Source of the DNA: Paenibacillus sp. 37
GTDB taxonomy: Bacteria; Bacillota; Bacilli; Paenibacillales; Paenibacillaceae
DNA: 64,000 nt
Reading direction: 5' to 3'
NCBI RefSeq assembly: GCF_008386395.1
Contig: NZ_CP043761.1
Location: forward strand, 7,011,617 to 7,075,616
Shown here: positions 26,496 through 35,165 of the stretch, in pieces
How the letters are laid out: every line of letters begins with the position of its first letter
How positions within the stretch are numbered: the stretch's first letter is position 1
Notes under the pieces: generated by a model
What the model saw: only the letters and a program-made list of their open reading frames with translations
Told to the model about the DNA's origin: nothing
The model's database searches: none
Position numbers and translations under genes: made by a program

Positions 26496-28483
26496 TCGAA
26501 CAGCCCCTCTTCCTTTTCGATTTCAGCCAGTACGTTCGTCAGCCGTTTTTCTGCCTCTCCAAGCGTTCCTTCAAGCTGTACGGCAGCATTCGTCAAATGA
26601 CCGCCACCGCCCAGTCGTTCCATGACAACCTGAACATTCATGCGCCCCAGCGATCTCGCGCTGATGCCAATCAGTCCATCCGGACGCTCACTAATTACAA
26701 ATGAAGCGACCACGTCAGTCATGTTCAGCAATGTGTCCGCCACTTGGGCGATCATCATCTGTGAAATCTTGCTGCCAGGGTCTGTGACCGCCAGCGCAAT
26801 GTTTCCATATACCATTTTAGCATGCTTTATGATTTCTGCCTTAGCAATATATTCTGACAGATCCTCTTTCATCAACCGCTGGATCATAATGGTGTCCGCA
26901 CCGCTACGGCGCAAGAAGCCTGCCGCTTCAAACGTTCTGGACCCCGTGTGCAGTGCAAAATGCTTCGTATCTACCGTAATCCCGGCAAGTAGAGCCGTAG
27001 CTTCTAGCGGAGTGAATTGTACCTTGTCATGAATGTATTGCAAGAGTTCGGTTACCAATTCGGCAGCAGAAGACGCATAAGGTTCCAGATAGATCAACAC
27101 TGCGTCATTGATGAACTCTTCACCCCTGCGATGGTGATCCACAACTACGACACGGGTAGCAGACTGTACCAGTTTCGGCTCCATGGTCATGGAGGCCTTA
27201 TGCGTATCCACCACCACCAGCAACGTGTGCTCGGTCATCATCTGGGTTGCCTGTTCCGGTGATACAAATGCCTTGGACAACTTCTCGTCCTTGTTTACTT
27301 GCTCCATCATGCGTTCAATCGATGGATTAATTACATCCAGAACAATCCGTGCTTCCACATTGTACAGACTGGCCGCTTTCCACACTCCGATGGATGCGCC
27401 GATCGCGTCCATATCCGGAATTTTGTGCCCCATGATGAGCACCCGATCGCTCTCCTGCATCAGATCACGCAGCGCGTGCGCAATAACGCGGGCTCTTACC
27501 CGTGTCCGTTTCTCCACTGCGTTAGACTTACCGCCGTAGAAGGACAGGCGTTGTCCGGACTTCACAGCAGCCTGATCACCACCACGTCCAAGTGCCATGT
27601 CCAGACTGGACTGTGCCAGTTCTCCCATCTCGCTGATGCTATCCGATCCAAACGCCAGTCCGACACTGAGTGTCATTGGCACTTTGAGGTCAGCAGTCAT
27701 CTCCCGAACCTCATCCAAAATGACAAATCGGCTCTGCTCCAGTTCCTGCAAAGACTTATGATTCAGCATCAACAGATAACGATCAGAAGACAAACGGCGC
27801 AGGTACACTTCGTACCGCTTGGCCCATGACGTAATTTCGCTAGTCACACGGGCAATCAGCGCTGTACGCTGCTGATCGTCCATACCTTGGGCAGCCTCAT
27901 CCAGATTATCCAGAACGAGAATCCCCAAGGCAAGGCGTTCATTTTCATATTTATCACGAAGAATGGCTAACTCCGTAATCTCGTATACATATACATACCG
28001 CTCCTGCGGGTTATGAATAACTCCATAATGCCGATCATCCAACTGGAATTCGTCATGGAACTCCTTGGATGAATGTTCCTTCGTCCCATCCTTCTTCTCT
28101 TTAGGCTGAGGAAGTTTGGGAAACAAATTAAGTAGCGGATTACCCACCATTGTCTTCTCCTGGAACATCTCCGCGACAAAGCGGTTATGCCACTCTACCG
28201 TACGATCTTCGCTGTACAGCACAATTCCGAATGGAAGCATGCTGACCGCTTCCCCCTCCATCCGTTTGATCCGAATAGATAGGCCATTAATGTAGTCGTT
28301 AAGCTCACGGCGGAACGCGAGCTCCGCCTTAATCATGACGATTCCCAGCGCCGAAGCCAGTATCAGACTAATCAAACCAAGCGTCCAGTTATAAATGGTA
28401 ACGAACATAACGAGCAACAGCAGCAGTATGAACGCCCATACGGTATAGTAGCCGTGCCAGCGTTTCTTCAGAAATTTAGGCAT
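26492..28483 (-). CDS. gdpP: cyclic-di-AMP phosphodiesterase GdpP (YybT)
   Basis: 663 residues. Two N-terminal membrane segments (about 10-50), a PAS-like domain, a degenerate GGDEF domain (about 175-300) and DHH/DHHA1 domains. The DHH metal site is visible as GHKIPDMDAIGAS and VDHHRRGEEF. It degrades c-di-AMP to pApA and so sets osmotic and cell-wall homeostasis. It sits between yybS and rplI as in B. subtilis. Confidence 0.96.
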   Translation of the reverse strand: MPKFLKKRWHGYYTVWAFILLLLLVMFVTIYNWTLGLISLILASALGIVMIKAELAFRRELNDYINGLSIRIKRMEGEAVSMLPFGIVLYSEDRTVEWHNRFVAEMFQEKTMVGNPLLNLFPKLPQPKEKKDGTKEHSSKEFHDEFQLDDRHYGVIHNPQERYVYVYEITELAILRDKYENERLALGILVLDNLDEAAQGMDDQQRTALIARVTSEITSWAKRYEVYLRRLSSDRYLLMLNHKSLQELEQSRFVILDEVREMTADLKVPMTLSVGLAFGSDSISEMGELAQSSLDMALGRGGDQAAVKSGQRLSFYGGKSNAVEKRTRVRARVIAHALRDLMQESDRVLIMGHKIPDMDAIGASIGVWKAASLYNVEARIVLDVINPSIERMMEQVNKDEKLSKAFVSPEQATQMMTEHTLLVVVDTHKASMTMEPKLVQSATRVVVVDHHRRGEEFINDAVLIYLEPYASSAAELVTELLQYIHDKVQFTPLEATALLAGITVDTKHFALHTGSRTFEAAGFLRRSGADTIMIQRLMKEDLSEYIAKAEIIKHAKMVYGNIALAVTDPGSKISQMMIAQVADTLLNMTDVVASFVISERPDGLIGISARSLGRMNVQVVMERLGGGGHLTNAAVQLEGTLGEAEKRLTNVLAEIEKEEGLFE

Positions 28484-28494
28484 GACTCATCACC

Positions 28495-29415
28495 CTATCG
28501 TTTTGATTTCGATATTGCCTCACGAAGCGGGAACGCCAGATCGATAATTCCGATAATCCGAAGCGGACCAATGAAGAAGACCGCAGCCGCCAGGAAATAT
28601 GGTATAACCGGATTCCATTTCTTTGTATGTGAGAGAAAGAAGAAGAAACCGATCGCTTGAATCATGAAGCCCAGATTAATTAACGGGGACAGGTTCATGG
28701 CAATCATGGTCCAGTATGTTCCATCACTTTGTCTGGAGATCACTTCGATCAACAATGCGAGGAAATAATACCAGATCAACGCACGCGGCATACGCCATTC
28801 TCTCGCTGGTGGAAGTTTCGATACCACCACACCCATCACGTTCAGAATCGGACGAGCAATGGCGTGCGTAATAAAGGCCATTACCATCGACGTGACAACG
28901 AGAGCAAACGGAATCATAAGCTGTGTTTGTTTGGCAACATCCTCGGTCATCTCAGGTGTCCATGCAAAACCGTTAATCATCTGATTCGATGTATTGGTTA
29001 ACGGTTCAATGGTCAATTTGACCACATCTTCAATATAACTGGACAGGTCGAATTGGAAAATGACACTGCCGACCAAGAGCAATAACAAGTATTCTGCCAA
29101 CATCATGCCACTTCCCGCCATCAGCGCGAACAGGGCTGATTTGCGTGTTTTATACGCGTGACCCATAACGATCGCAGGCAGGGTAAAGACGAGCAATAGT
29201 AACAGATAGATGGGGTGGAATACGACCAAAATAACGGCTACGGGCACGAGATGCCATATAAATGATTTTAAAGATAATGAAGCATACAAAATAACTCCCG
29301 GAATCATCATAAAAAATATGGCAAGTACCGATAAAGGAGTTAACAGCGAAAGTAGCAAGAGCAGATAGACTGCGCTCCAAACAGCTGATTTAAAGCTAAA
29401 TTTCAACAAATTCAC
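28495..29415 (-). CDS. yybS: YybS-family (DUF2232) membrane protein
   Basis: 306 residues with about eight hydrophobic segments, the first four in the N-terminal 130 residues. It resembles substrate-binding membrane components of ECF-type transporters, though its ligand is unknown. Conserved upstream of gdpP. The GTG at 29415 overlaps the stop of the preceding gene; TTG codons at 29409 or 29406 fit the AGAGGTG site better, so the exact start is uncertain. Confidence 0.88.
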   Translation of the reverse strand: MNLLKFSFKSAVWSAVYLLLLLSLLTPLSVLAIFFMMIPGVILYASLSLKSFIWHLVPVAVILVVFHPIYLLLLLVFTLPAIVMGHAYKTRKSALFALMAGSGMMLAEYLLLLLVGSVIFQFDLSSYIEDVVKLTIEPLTNTSNQMINGFAWTPEMTEDVAKQTQLMIPFALVVTSMVMAFITHAIARPILNVMGVVVSKLPPAREWRMPRALIWYYFLALLIEVISRQSDGTYWTMIAMNLSPLINLGFMIQAIGFFFFLSHTKKWNPVIPYFLAAAVFFIGPLRIIGIIDLAFPLREAISKSKR

Positions 29416-29729
29416 CTCTTACGCATATGATCTTCTAGCGCGGAAATATCTTGGTACCAGTCTTCAAGCTGGTGACCTTCCTGTTTATGCTTTTTCAACT
29501 TCTCAACTAGCAGTGCATCCAGATCCTTGAAAGGAATACCGAGCCTGCGGCCCAATATGTAACTACTCATAATCAAACTGGCAAGACTGTCCCCGATTCG
29601 AGTTGTACTGCCTTCCCATAACGCCTTGAATAATCGGGATACCTGATCAAGCACTTCGGTTTTCAGCCATTCAATCACTTTAGCGCGTTTGGCTACATCC
29701 AGTTCTTTAGGCATATTGGCGAAAGTCAC
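29412..29729 (-). CDS. MazG-like family protein
   Basis: 105 residues, mostly helical, including KVIEWLKTEVLDQVSRLFKALWEG and GDSLASLIMSSYILGRRLGIPFKDLDALLVEKL. It is related to the all-helical MazG nucleotide pyrophosphohydrolases, but I do not see the full acidic EExxE motif, so catalysis is doubtful. The GTG at 29729 lies very close to GGGGGAG; the ATG at 29714 is an alternative. First gene of the yybS-gdpP-rplI-dnaB operon. Confidence 0.8.
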   Translation of the reverse strand: MTFANMPKELDVAKRAKVIEWLKTEVLDQVSRLFKALWEGSTTRIGDSLASLIMSSYILGRRLGIPFKDLDALLVEKLKKHKQEGHQLEDWYQDISALEDHMRKR

Positions 29730-29755
29730 TCTCCCCCGAAAAAGCTTTATTCTCG

Positions 29756-29784
29756 ATTATAGCATAAAAAGAGGGCCCGCAAAA
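29756..29784 (-). promoter_or_regulatory. promoter of the mazG-like/gdpP/dnaB operon
   Basis: TATAAT at 29756-29761 on the minus strand with an extended TGC just before it and a weak TTTTGC at -35 (17-base spacer). It lies 27 bases upstream of the first gene. Confidence 0.6.
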
Positions 29785-29791
29785 TTACCCC

Positions 29792-29812
29792 AAAAAACGG
29801 AGAAGTTCTCCG
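29792..29812 (-). terminator. terminator of the CBS-domain gene
   Basis: CGGAGAA and TTCTCCG (29798-29812) form a compact hairpin followed by TTTTTT on the minus strand. Confidence 0.65.
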
Positions 29813-29979
29813 AAACTGATGTCAGGTACTTATGCGGAGTCCTCCGTACATCCTATCGACCTATATATTTGTAAAAAACTTCGAATGCGCCCTTGGTTCA
29901 GGACTTCTTAAGTTTAACATGATACCGGACGGCTGTGATTATCCATCATGACACAATAATGTTTAAATTCGGTACAGCC

Positions 29980-30405
29980 TTACTTAGCCTTGATCGATTC
30001 TTTGGCTACAATGCCCTCGCAGTACTCAATTATCTGACTCCGTCTGACAATACCAATGAACCGATCCATATCATCGACCACAGGAACAAAGTTCTGAACT
30101 TTAGCCAGATTAATCAGGTCCTCCATGTTGGCATTAATGGATACGGGTTTAATATCCAAGCGAAGTGGAACGTCCTTGAGCAAAAACTTTGAAGCGTTTT
30201 CAAATGAAATTTTTCCCTCGGCATTCTTCATATACCACAGTAAGTCGCCTTCGGTAACCGTACCAATATATTTGCCCTCTTTATTCAAAATGGGTACCGC
30301 CGTAAAACGATGATATTCCATCCGTTCCAACGTTTGCCGCAGCGTAGAATCCGACGTCACGCACGTAACCTCTTGTTTGGGTAGCAAAAAAAATGCGATG
30401 TTCAT
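29980..30405 (-). CDS. CBS-domain protein
   Basis: 141 residues with two CBS motifs: residues about 14-70 (FTAVPILNKEGKYIGTVTEGDLLWYM) and 78-135 (NFVPVVDDMDRFIGIVRRSQIIEYC). CBS pairs usually bind adenine nucleotides. The location next to the c-di-AMP phosphodiesterase operon invites comparison with c-di-AMP-binding CBS proteins such as DarB, but the sequence does not closely match what I recall of DarB, so this is only a suggestion. Stand-alone unit with its own terminator. Confidence 0.85.
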   Translation of the reverse strand: MNIAFFLLPKQEVTCVTSDSTLRQTLERMEYHRFTAVPILNKEGKYIGTVTEGDLLWYMKNAEGKISFENASKFLLKDVPLRLDIKPVSINANMEDLINLAKVQNFVPVVDDMDRFIGIVRRSQIIEYCEGIVAKESIKAK

Positions 30406-30516
30406 ACCCTTGTGTATCCTCCTTGTGAATTTCTTCGTTCAACTTATCTCGCTCAACTTATATTATACGGATCAGAACGCAGGATGTTCCAAAAGGATAA
30501 TAGTTCTCAATACAAA

Positions 30517-30553
30517 GAAAAAAAACAGCAGCCCGCGAATAAACGTACTGCTG
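30517..30553 (-). terminator. terminator of the LCP gene
   Basis: CAGCAG (30526-30531) pairs with CTGCTG (30548-30553), with inner pairing, and eight T residues follow on the minus strand. Confidence 0.85.
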
Positions 30554-30589
30554 ATTGTGGTCTACAACACATCATTGGTATGGAATTGG

Positions 30590-31621
30590 TTATTCAATCT
30601 TTTGCCGGTCAGGGATCATTACTTCACCGGCTGGGGTCGATTGATCCATCCAGTTGTTAATCAGCTCTTTGGCATATTGGACATCTTTCTCGTCAGCCTG
30701 ACCATAATAGATACCGTCTTTTTTCATTCCCTCACCCAGGATGGTGAAGCTTGAAATCTGCGGTTTCTCCTGAGTAAGCACTTGTTTGGCCAGATCAATA
30801 ATGAAAGATGCTCGCATATCCGTCTGGAAACTGTCTCCCATGATCTGAATCAATTCCGGAATTTTGGCGATTTGATTCAAATTCAGCATCTCATTCGCCA
30901 TCGCGTTCAGGAAAATCTGCTGCCGCTTGGTACGATTAAAATCGCTATCCTCACGGTATCTTACATAATACAGTGCTTCCTGCCCGTCATAGATCGGCTT
31001 ACCACCTTCAATCGTGAATTGCACATGATCCGGATTCTTGTTCACAATGTCCTCATCAATTGGCAGTTTTACACCACCAAGTGCATCAACCACTTTTTTG
31101 ATTCCGTCGAAGTTGATCGTTGCATAATAACCCACATCAGCATCAAGAAATTTCTCCACGGTATTGATGGACATATTCTCCCCACCAAAAGCATAGGCAT
31201 GCGCCAGCTTATCATAATCATCTTCGCCGTCCTTGTTGGCATCCCGTCCTACAATCTGCACATACGTATCACGTGGAATGGATACCAGAAGCACACGGGA
31301 TTCCTTGGGACGTACTACAGCATAGATGACGGTATCGGAACGTCCACGCGTTTTCTCATAGGCGCGTTTGTCCGAACCGAGCAGTAATACGGAGAAAGGT
31401 TCCTTACGGTATACCGTTGGATCAGGCGTGTTGTTGCCTTCTTGCGGTACATAAGAACGGGATAACTGATCTTCTACCGAACCAGCGAGAAACAGGTCAA
31501 ATGCCGCTACAGCCAGCTGCTGACGGAACAAATAACCTCCGATTAACAAAACAACAAGTGAAACGAGCGTTATATATAGGCCTTTTCTTCTTTTCTTCTT
31601 ATCTTTAGTTCTGCTTTTCAT
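30590..31621 (-). CDS. LytR-CpsA-Psr (LCP) family wall-polymer ligase
   Basis: 343 residues. A short basic cytoplasmic tail, one membrane segment (LYITLVSLVVLLIGGYLF) and the extracellular LCP domain. Family motifs: LLLGSDKR, RGRSDTVIYAVV, VSIPRDTYV and YYVRYREDSDFNRTKRQQ with the arginine cluster that binds the polyprenyl pyrophosphate. LCP enzymes attach teichoic acids or other glycopolymers to peptidoglycan. Monocistronic. Confidence 0.93.
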   Translation of the reverse strand: MKSRTKDKKKRRKGLYITLVSLVVLLIGGYLFRQQLAVAAFDLFLAGSVEDQLSRSYVPQEGNNTPDPTVYRKEPFSVLLLGSDKRAYEKTRGRSDTVIYAVVRPKESRVLLVSIPRDTYVQIVGRDANKDGEDDYDKLAHAYAFGGENMSINTVEKFLDADVGYYATINFDGIKKVVDALGGVKLPIDEDIVNKNPDHVQFTIEGGKPIYDGQEALYYVRYREDSDFNRTKRQQIFLNAMANEMLNLNQIAKIPELIQIMGDSFQTDMRASFIIDLAKQVLTQEKPQISSFTILGEGMKKDGIYYGQADEKDVQYAKELINNWMDQSTPAGEVMIPDRQKIE

Positions 31622-31682
31622 CCATTGATTCCTTCTTCACTATCAAAATGATACTGCCTGATATATAAGTTTCATCTAATAT

Positions 31683-31873
31683 TTACACTAAAAACGGAGA
31701 GGTCAGAAAAAACCTGAAGAAGCGTAGCTAAAAGCTTTCTGAAAGAAAGCTGCATCGAAAGCATACGCTTCGCCTTTATCACCGGATTTTTACCTTTGGA
31801 ATAAGGAAATCAAAAAAATCTGGGGATAACAGCGATCGGAAGGTTATTCTGAACTCGCAGTGATGAAGTGTAA
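31683..31873. repeat. dispersed palindromic repeat, copy B
   Basis: Upstream of the LCP gene, about 190 bp, the same orientation and order of blocks as the copy at 14589-14742. It carries about 42 extra bases forming a side hairpin (GAAGCGTAGC against GCATACGCTTC, with AGCTTTC/GAAAGCT inside). Its outer ends TTACACT and AGTGTAA are also inverted. Confidence 0.8.
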
Positions 31874-32030
31874 CGATTCGTTCAACTTATATAATACCAA
31901 TTAAACGTCTGGGATGCCTTGTGACTCGGTGTTCACTGAAGTTTTCTCTCTCTTGAATCAAGACACCGCTTACGCTCGTTCTATTGTAATCATTGCAGGA
32001 GCAAGAAAAGTTACAATCCGGTTAAATTGA

Positions 32031-32074
32031 AAAGAACAGCGCCTCCTTTTTAGTTTCAAAAGGTACACTGTTCT
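32031..32074 (-). terminator. terminator of the MFS gene
   Basis: On the minus strand AGAACAGTG pairs with CGCTGTTCT, with an inner CCTTTT/AAAAGG helix, followed by TTTTC. Confidence 0.65.
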
Positions 32075-32094
32075 CTTCATTTTTGCATGCGATC

Positions 32095-33684
32095 CTATCC
32101 GTTCGTGGATACACTTTCCACATGTTGGCTCTTCTCTTTTTGACGCAGACGTCCCGTTATAAGCGCAGCTACCAGCGTAAGCACACTGAATACCACCGCA
32201 GACCAGAAAAGGCCATTGTAACCCTGCCCTGTCGTTTGATGCACTGCCTGGAGCAACACATCGCGGATACCTTCATCAGGAATCTGGGACAGGCCCTCTG
32301 TCAGACTGGAGACATCACTCCCTGATGCCCCTCCCGAGGCATATTGTTGTAGCATCTCGGGCGGCACCTGAATTCCTTTGTCAGCGAATCCTGCCTGAAT
32401 GTTGGACCCCAGATTAATGAAAGAACGTGCCAGGAATCCGGCAAAAATGGTAGGTGCAATAGCCATCGCCATCTGGCGAAATAACGAGCTGGTCGCTACC
32501 GCGATGCCTTTGTTGTTCTCCCCCGCCTGTTCTGTGACAAGTACGTTAACTGGCGCACCAAGCATCATACCGAAGCCAATACCTACGAGCGTACTCGCGA
32601 TGACAAATTGCCAGATATGCTCCACCCATAGCGGGAACAGCAGGAATCCAATGGCAGATAGCAGTCCAGCAACCGATAACGTCCAGATTGGACCTTTGCG
32701 GTCAACGAGGTATCCACCTCCACCTGCCCCGATGCCGGATGCCAGCGCAAGCGGAGTAAACCAGTACCCGGAAGCCGTATTGGATACGCCGAGATATTGT
32801 TCAACAAATCCGGGAATAAAGATCACCGAGGCCAGAATGGCTCCCGAGAAAAAGGCAATCAACAGCGTCCAGCGAAAGGACGCAATGCCCAGAAGCTGTG
32901 TCGATACAACAGGTTCACGTTCAGATCCTTCCAGCCTTTTTTCCATAAAGTAAAAGAGCACCAGAAGGATTACACCTGCCAAGAAAAAGCCGTAGAACAT
33001 CGGAGATCCCAGGCTTTGAAGCATGTTCACACCGTCCAGATTGCTGAAGCTATACATTAAACTGAGTACACCCAACGTTAGGACAGCAATGCCGCTCCAG
33101 TCCACTGCTGCACGATTAAGCTCCTGCTCTTCCTGAATAAATCGAATACCTGCTATGAATAACAGAATGGCGATAGGTACATTGATCAGGAATAACCAAT
33201 GCCAGTTGCCCGTAAGGTCCAGTATAAAAGCACCGACATTGGGTCCCAATATAGCGGCAACACCATTCATCCCTCCAAGCAGACCCAGAGCTGTACCCTG
33301 ACGCTCCGCCGGGAACTTGCTTAATACGTATGAGCTGGCAATGATAAAAATCCCACCACCGCCCAAAGCTTGAATGACACGAGCAATCAGGAAAAAGGTG
33401 AATGATGTGCTCAGCGCAACGAGCAGGGACCCGATCCCAAACAACGCCACTTCAATCAAAAATAGCTTCTTGCGACCATAACGGTCCGACAGTTTGCCCG
33501 CAATAGGTACACTCACCGCAAGCCCAAGCGTGTAAAGCGTAATCGTCCATGCTCCCCATGTTGGCGACACACCAAATGATGCATTTAAGGTGGTCAGTGA
33601 AGAGGTGATGATCCCGTTATCCAGCGCAGCCATAAATACCCCTATGGCAAACAGGACTAGGGGCCATTTCATTTGTTTTTGCAT
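32095..33684 (-). CDS. DHA2 (14-segment) major facilitator drug-efflux transporter
   Basis: About 529 residues from the ATG at 33684 (a GTG directly before it is also possible) after GGGAGG. About 14 hydrophobic segments. Motif A GKLSDRYGRKKLF lies in the loop between segments 2 and 3, and motif C GVAAILGPNVGAFI in segment 5 marks it as a proton-coupled exporter of the EmrB/QacA type. The substrates are unknown. A dyad at 33767-33784 suggests control by a TetR-like repressor not encoded nearby. Confidence 0.92.
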   Translation of the reverse strand: MQKQMKWPLVLFAIGVFMAALDNGIITSSLTTLNASFGVSPTWGAWTITLYTLGLAVSVPIAGKLSDRYGRKKLFLIEVALFGIGSLLVALSTSFTFFLIARVIQALGGGGIFIIASSYVLSKFPAERQGTALGLLGGMNGVAAILGPNVGAFILDLTGNWHWLFLINVPIAILLFIAGIRFIQEEQELNRAAVDWSGIAVLTLGVLSLMYSFSNLDGVNMLQSLGSPMFYGFFLAGVILLVLFYFMEKRLEGSEREPVVSTQLLGIASFRWTLLIAFFSGAILASVIFIPGFVEQYLGVSNTASGYWFTPLALASGIGAGGGGYLVDRKGPIWTLSVAGLLSAIGFLLFPLWVEHIWQFVIASTLVGIGFGMMLGAPVNVLVTEQAGENNKGIAVATSSLFRQMAMAIAPTIFAGFLARSFINLGSNIQAGFADKGIQVPPEMLQQYASGGASGSDVSSLTEGLSQIPDEGIRDVLLQAVHQTTGQGYNGLFWSAVVFSVLTLVAALITGRLRQKEKSQHVESVSTNG

Positions 33685-33766
33685 CACATGTTACCTCCCG
33701 ATCAGATCGTAAATTCAGTATCGTACAGTTGGTTTGGTACATATATATTAAACCGAGTTGAATAAC

Positions 33767-33784
33767 AATGACTCACTGGTCATT
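33767..33784. promoter_or_regulatory. dyad operator upstream of the MFS gene
   Basis: AATGAC and GTCATT are perfect 6-bp arms around TCACTG. A minus-strand TTGTTA/TATATG pair with a 17-base spacer lies just downstream, so the dyad abuts the probable promoter. The rest of 33688-34021 holds no gene. Confidence 0.5.
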
Positions 33785-34021
33785 TTAAAACAAAAGAAAA
33801 CCATATGTCAATTTAATAATATGGTTATATGGATCAATTTACCCCCGATTCGATAAAATAGAGCTACCACATGTTCAGTCGAACCTGCGGACAGCCCTCA
33901 TATCTTATCAAACGTACTAACGCTTGCGTAATGCTTCAATAATCTGGTCTGACTCAGTTTATTTGACAGGTGGATCATTGGCGTCCTGAAGGTCTCTTTG
34001 ATGATGCCTATGTACGCCCTC

Positions 34022-34912
34022 TCATTTTGAGCCCGAAAACCCATAGTTGAATAACTTCCGAGTCTCCACAAAACGCCCTTCACGAGTATCTGTTCCAAAT
34101 ACAACTGATATCAGTCTTTTTCCATCACGTTCGGCTGTCCCCACAAAATGATATCCGGAATCCTCATCATACCCGGTCTTTAATCCGTCATTCCCATCGT
34201 AAGCATACGGCCCACCAATGGAGGACAACATCCAGTTCGTGTTGCTCATGTACATCCCTTTTTGATGCATTGATACTTGCATTTGACTGGAAATTCTCAA
34301 AATCTCGGGATGGTTATTCAGCAGATATCGCGCAAGCTTGCATGCATCTATAGCCGTCATTAAGGTCTGCCCTTGTATATCCATCGGACGGTTAGGACCA
34401 AGCAGCTTTTCACTGAGGCCCGTTGAATTCGTGAATTGTGTATCCTCAGACAGTCCAATCTGAGTTGCTTTCTGATTCATCTGTTGCACGAACTTCTGCT
34501 CTGTACCACTGATATGTTCAGCAAGAGCAACCGCTGCATCATTGGCTGAATAGACAGCTACGATCTCGAACAACTCCTGAACGGTGAACTGCTCTCCCTG
34601 TTTCAGGGTCAGTTGACTGCCCCCCACGGAGCTGGCATACAGACTCACATTAACAAGATCATTCCAGCCTATATCACCATTAATCACGGCCTCCATCACT
34701 AACAGTTCTGTCATCAACTTACTGACGCCTGCCGGAGCAATCTCTTCGGAGCCGTTAAAATCCATTAAGATCTGTTCAGAGTTCATATCCATTAATACCG
34801 CAGATTCAGCTTTAATCCCCGGTTTGCCTACTAGCATGTCCGGTTTCACACCCAAATATATAATAAGCAAGAGAGCCAGCAGCATACCTGCCCGTTTCCA
34901 CCATTTTTTCAT
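34022..34912 (-). CDS. DacF/PBP5-type D,D-carboxypeptidase homologue lacking the active-site serine
   Basis: 296 residues, S11 family fold. N-terminal signal/anchor (GMLLALLLIIYLGV). The SxN motif is intact (Ser122-Ala-Asn124) and so is KTG (245-247, GLKTGYDEDSGY). However the SxxK motif reads Gly62-Val-Ser-Lys65 in IAPAGVSKLMT, where PAS(M/T)TK is expected, so the nucleophile is missing. Active family members trim the terminal D-Ala of peptidoglycan pentapeptides. This one is probably inactive or has another role unless the base is a sequencing error. The AGAGGTGAT site fits the start. Confidence 0.88.
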   Translation of the reverse strand: MKKWWKRAGMLLALLLIIYLGVKPDMLVGKPGIKAESAVLMDMNSEQILMDFNGSEEIAPAGVSKLMTELLVMEAVINGDIGWNDLVNVSLYASSVGGSQLTLKQGEQFTVQELFEIVAVYSANDAAVALAEHISGTEQKFVQQMNQKATQIGLSEDTQFTNSTGLSEKLLGPNRPMDIQGQTLMTAIDACKLARYLLNNHPEILRISSQMQVSMHQKGMYMSNTNWMLSSIGGPYAYDGNDGLKTGYDEDSGYHFVGTAERDGKRLISVVFGTDTREGRFVETRKLFNYGFSGSK

Positions 34913-35007
34913 AAGATGATCACCTCTTACCTATATAGACGAAGTAAAGAGGCATTTTGTCTGCACTTTTTTGAAAAAAAGTTAAATTTTTTTTATTTTT
35001 TGGTTAC

Positions 35008-35061
35008 AAAAAAAACATGAACTCGATACACCCATGCCAGAGTGTACAGAATCCATGTTTT
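35008..35061 (-). terminator. terminator of the opp operon
   Basis: AAAACATG (35012-35019) pairs with CATGTTTT (35054-35061), with an inner helix, and the minus strand ends in eight T residues. It lies 100 bases after the substrate-binding-protein gene. Confidence 0.8.
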
Positions 35062-35165
35062 TAAAGACACTTTTTATTCATTTTCCCAGGAGAATTCTTC
35101 ATCATAATCTAGCAACCGACTTCTTAAAGGACCCCAATCCTTACAGTTGCTACTGGAAGAAAGGA

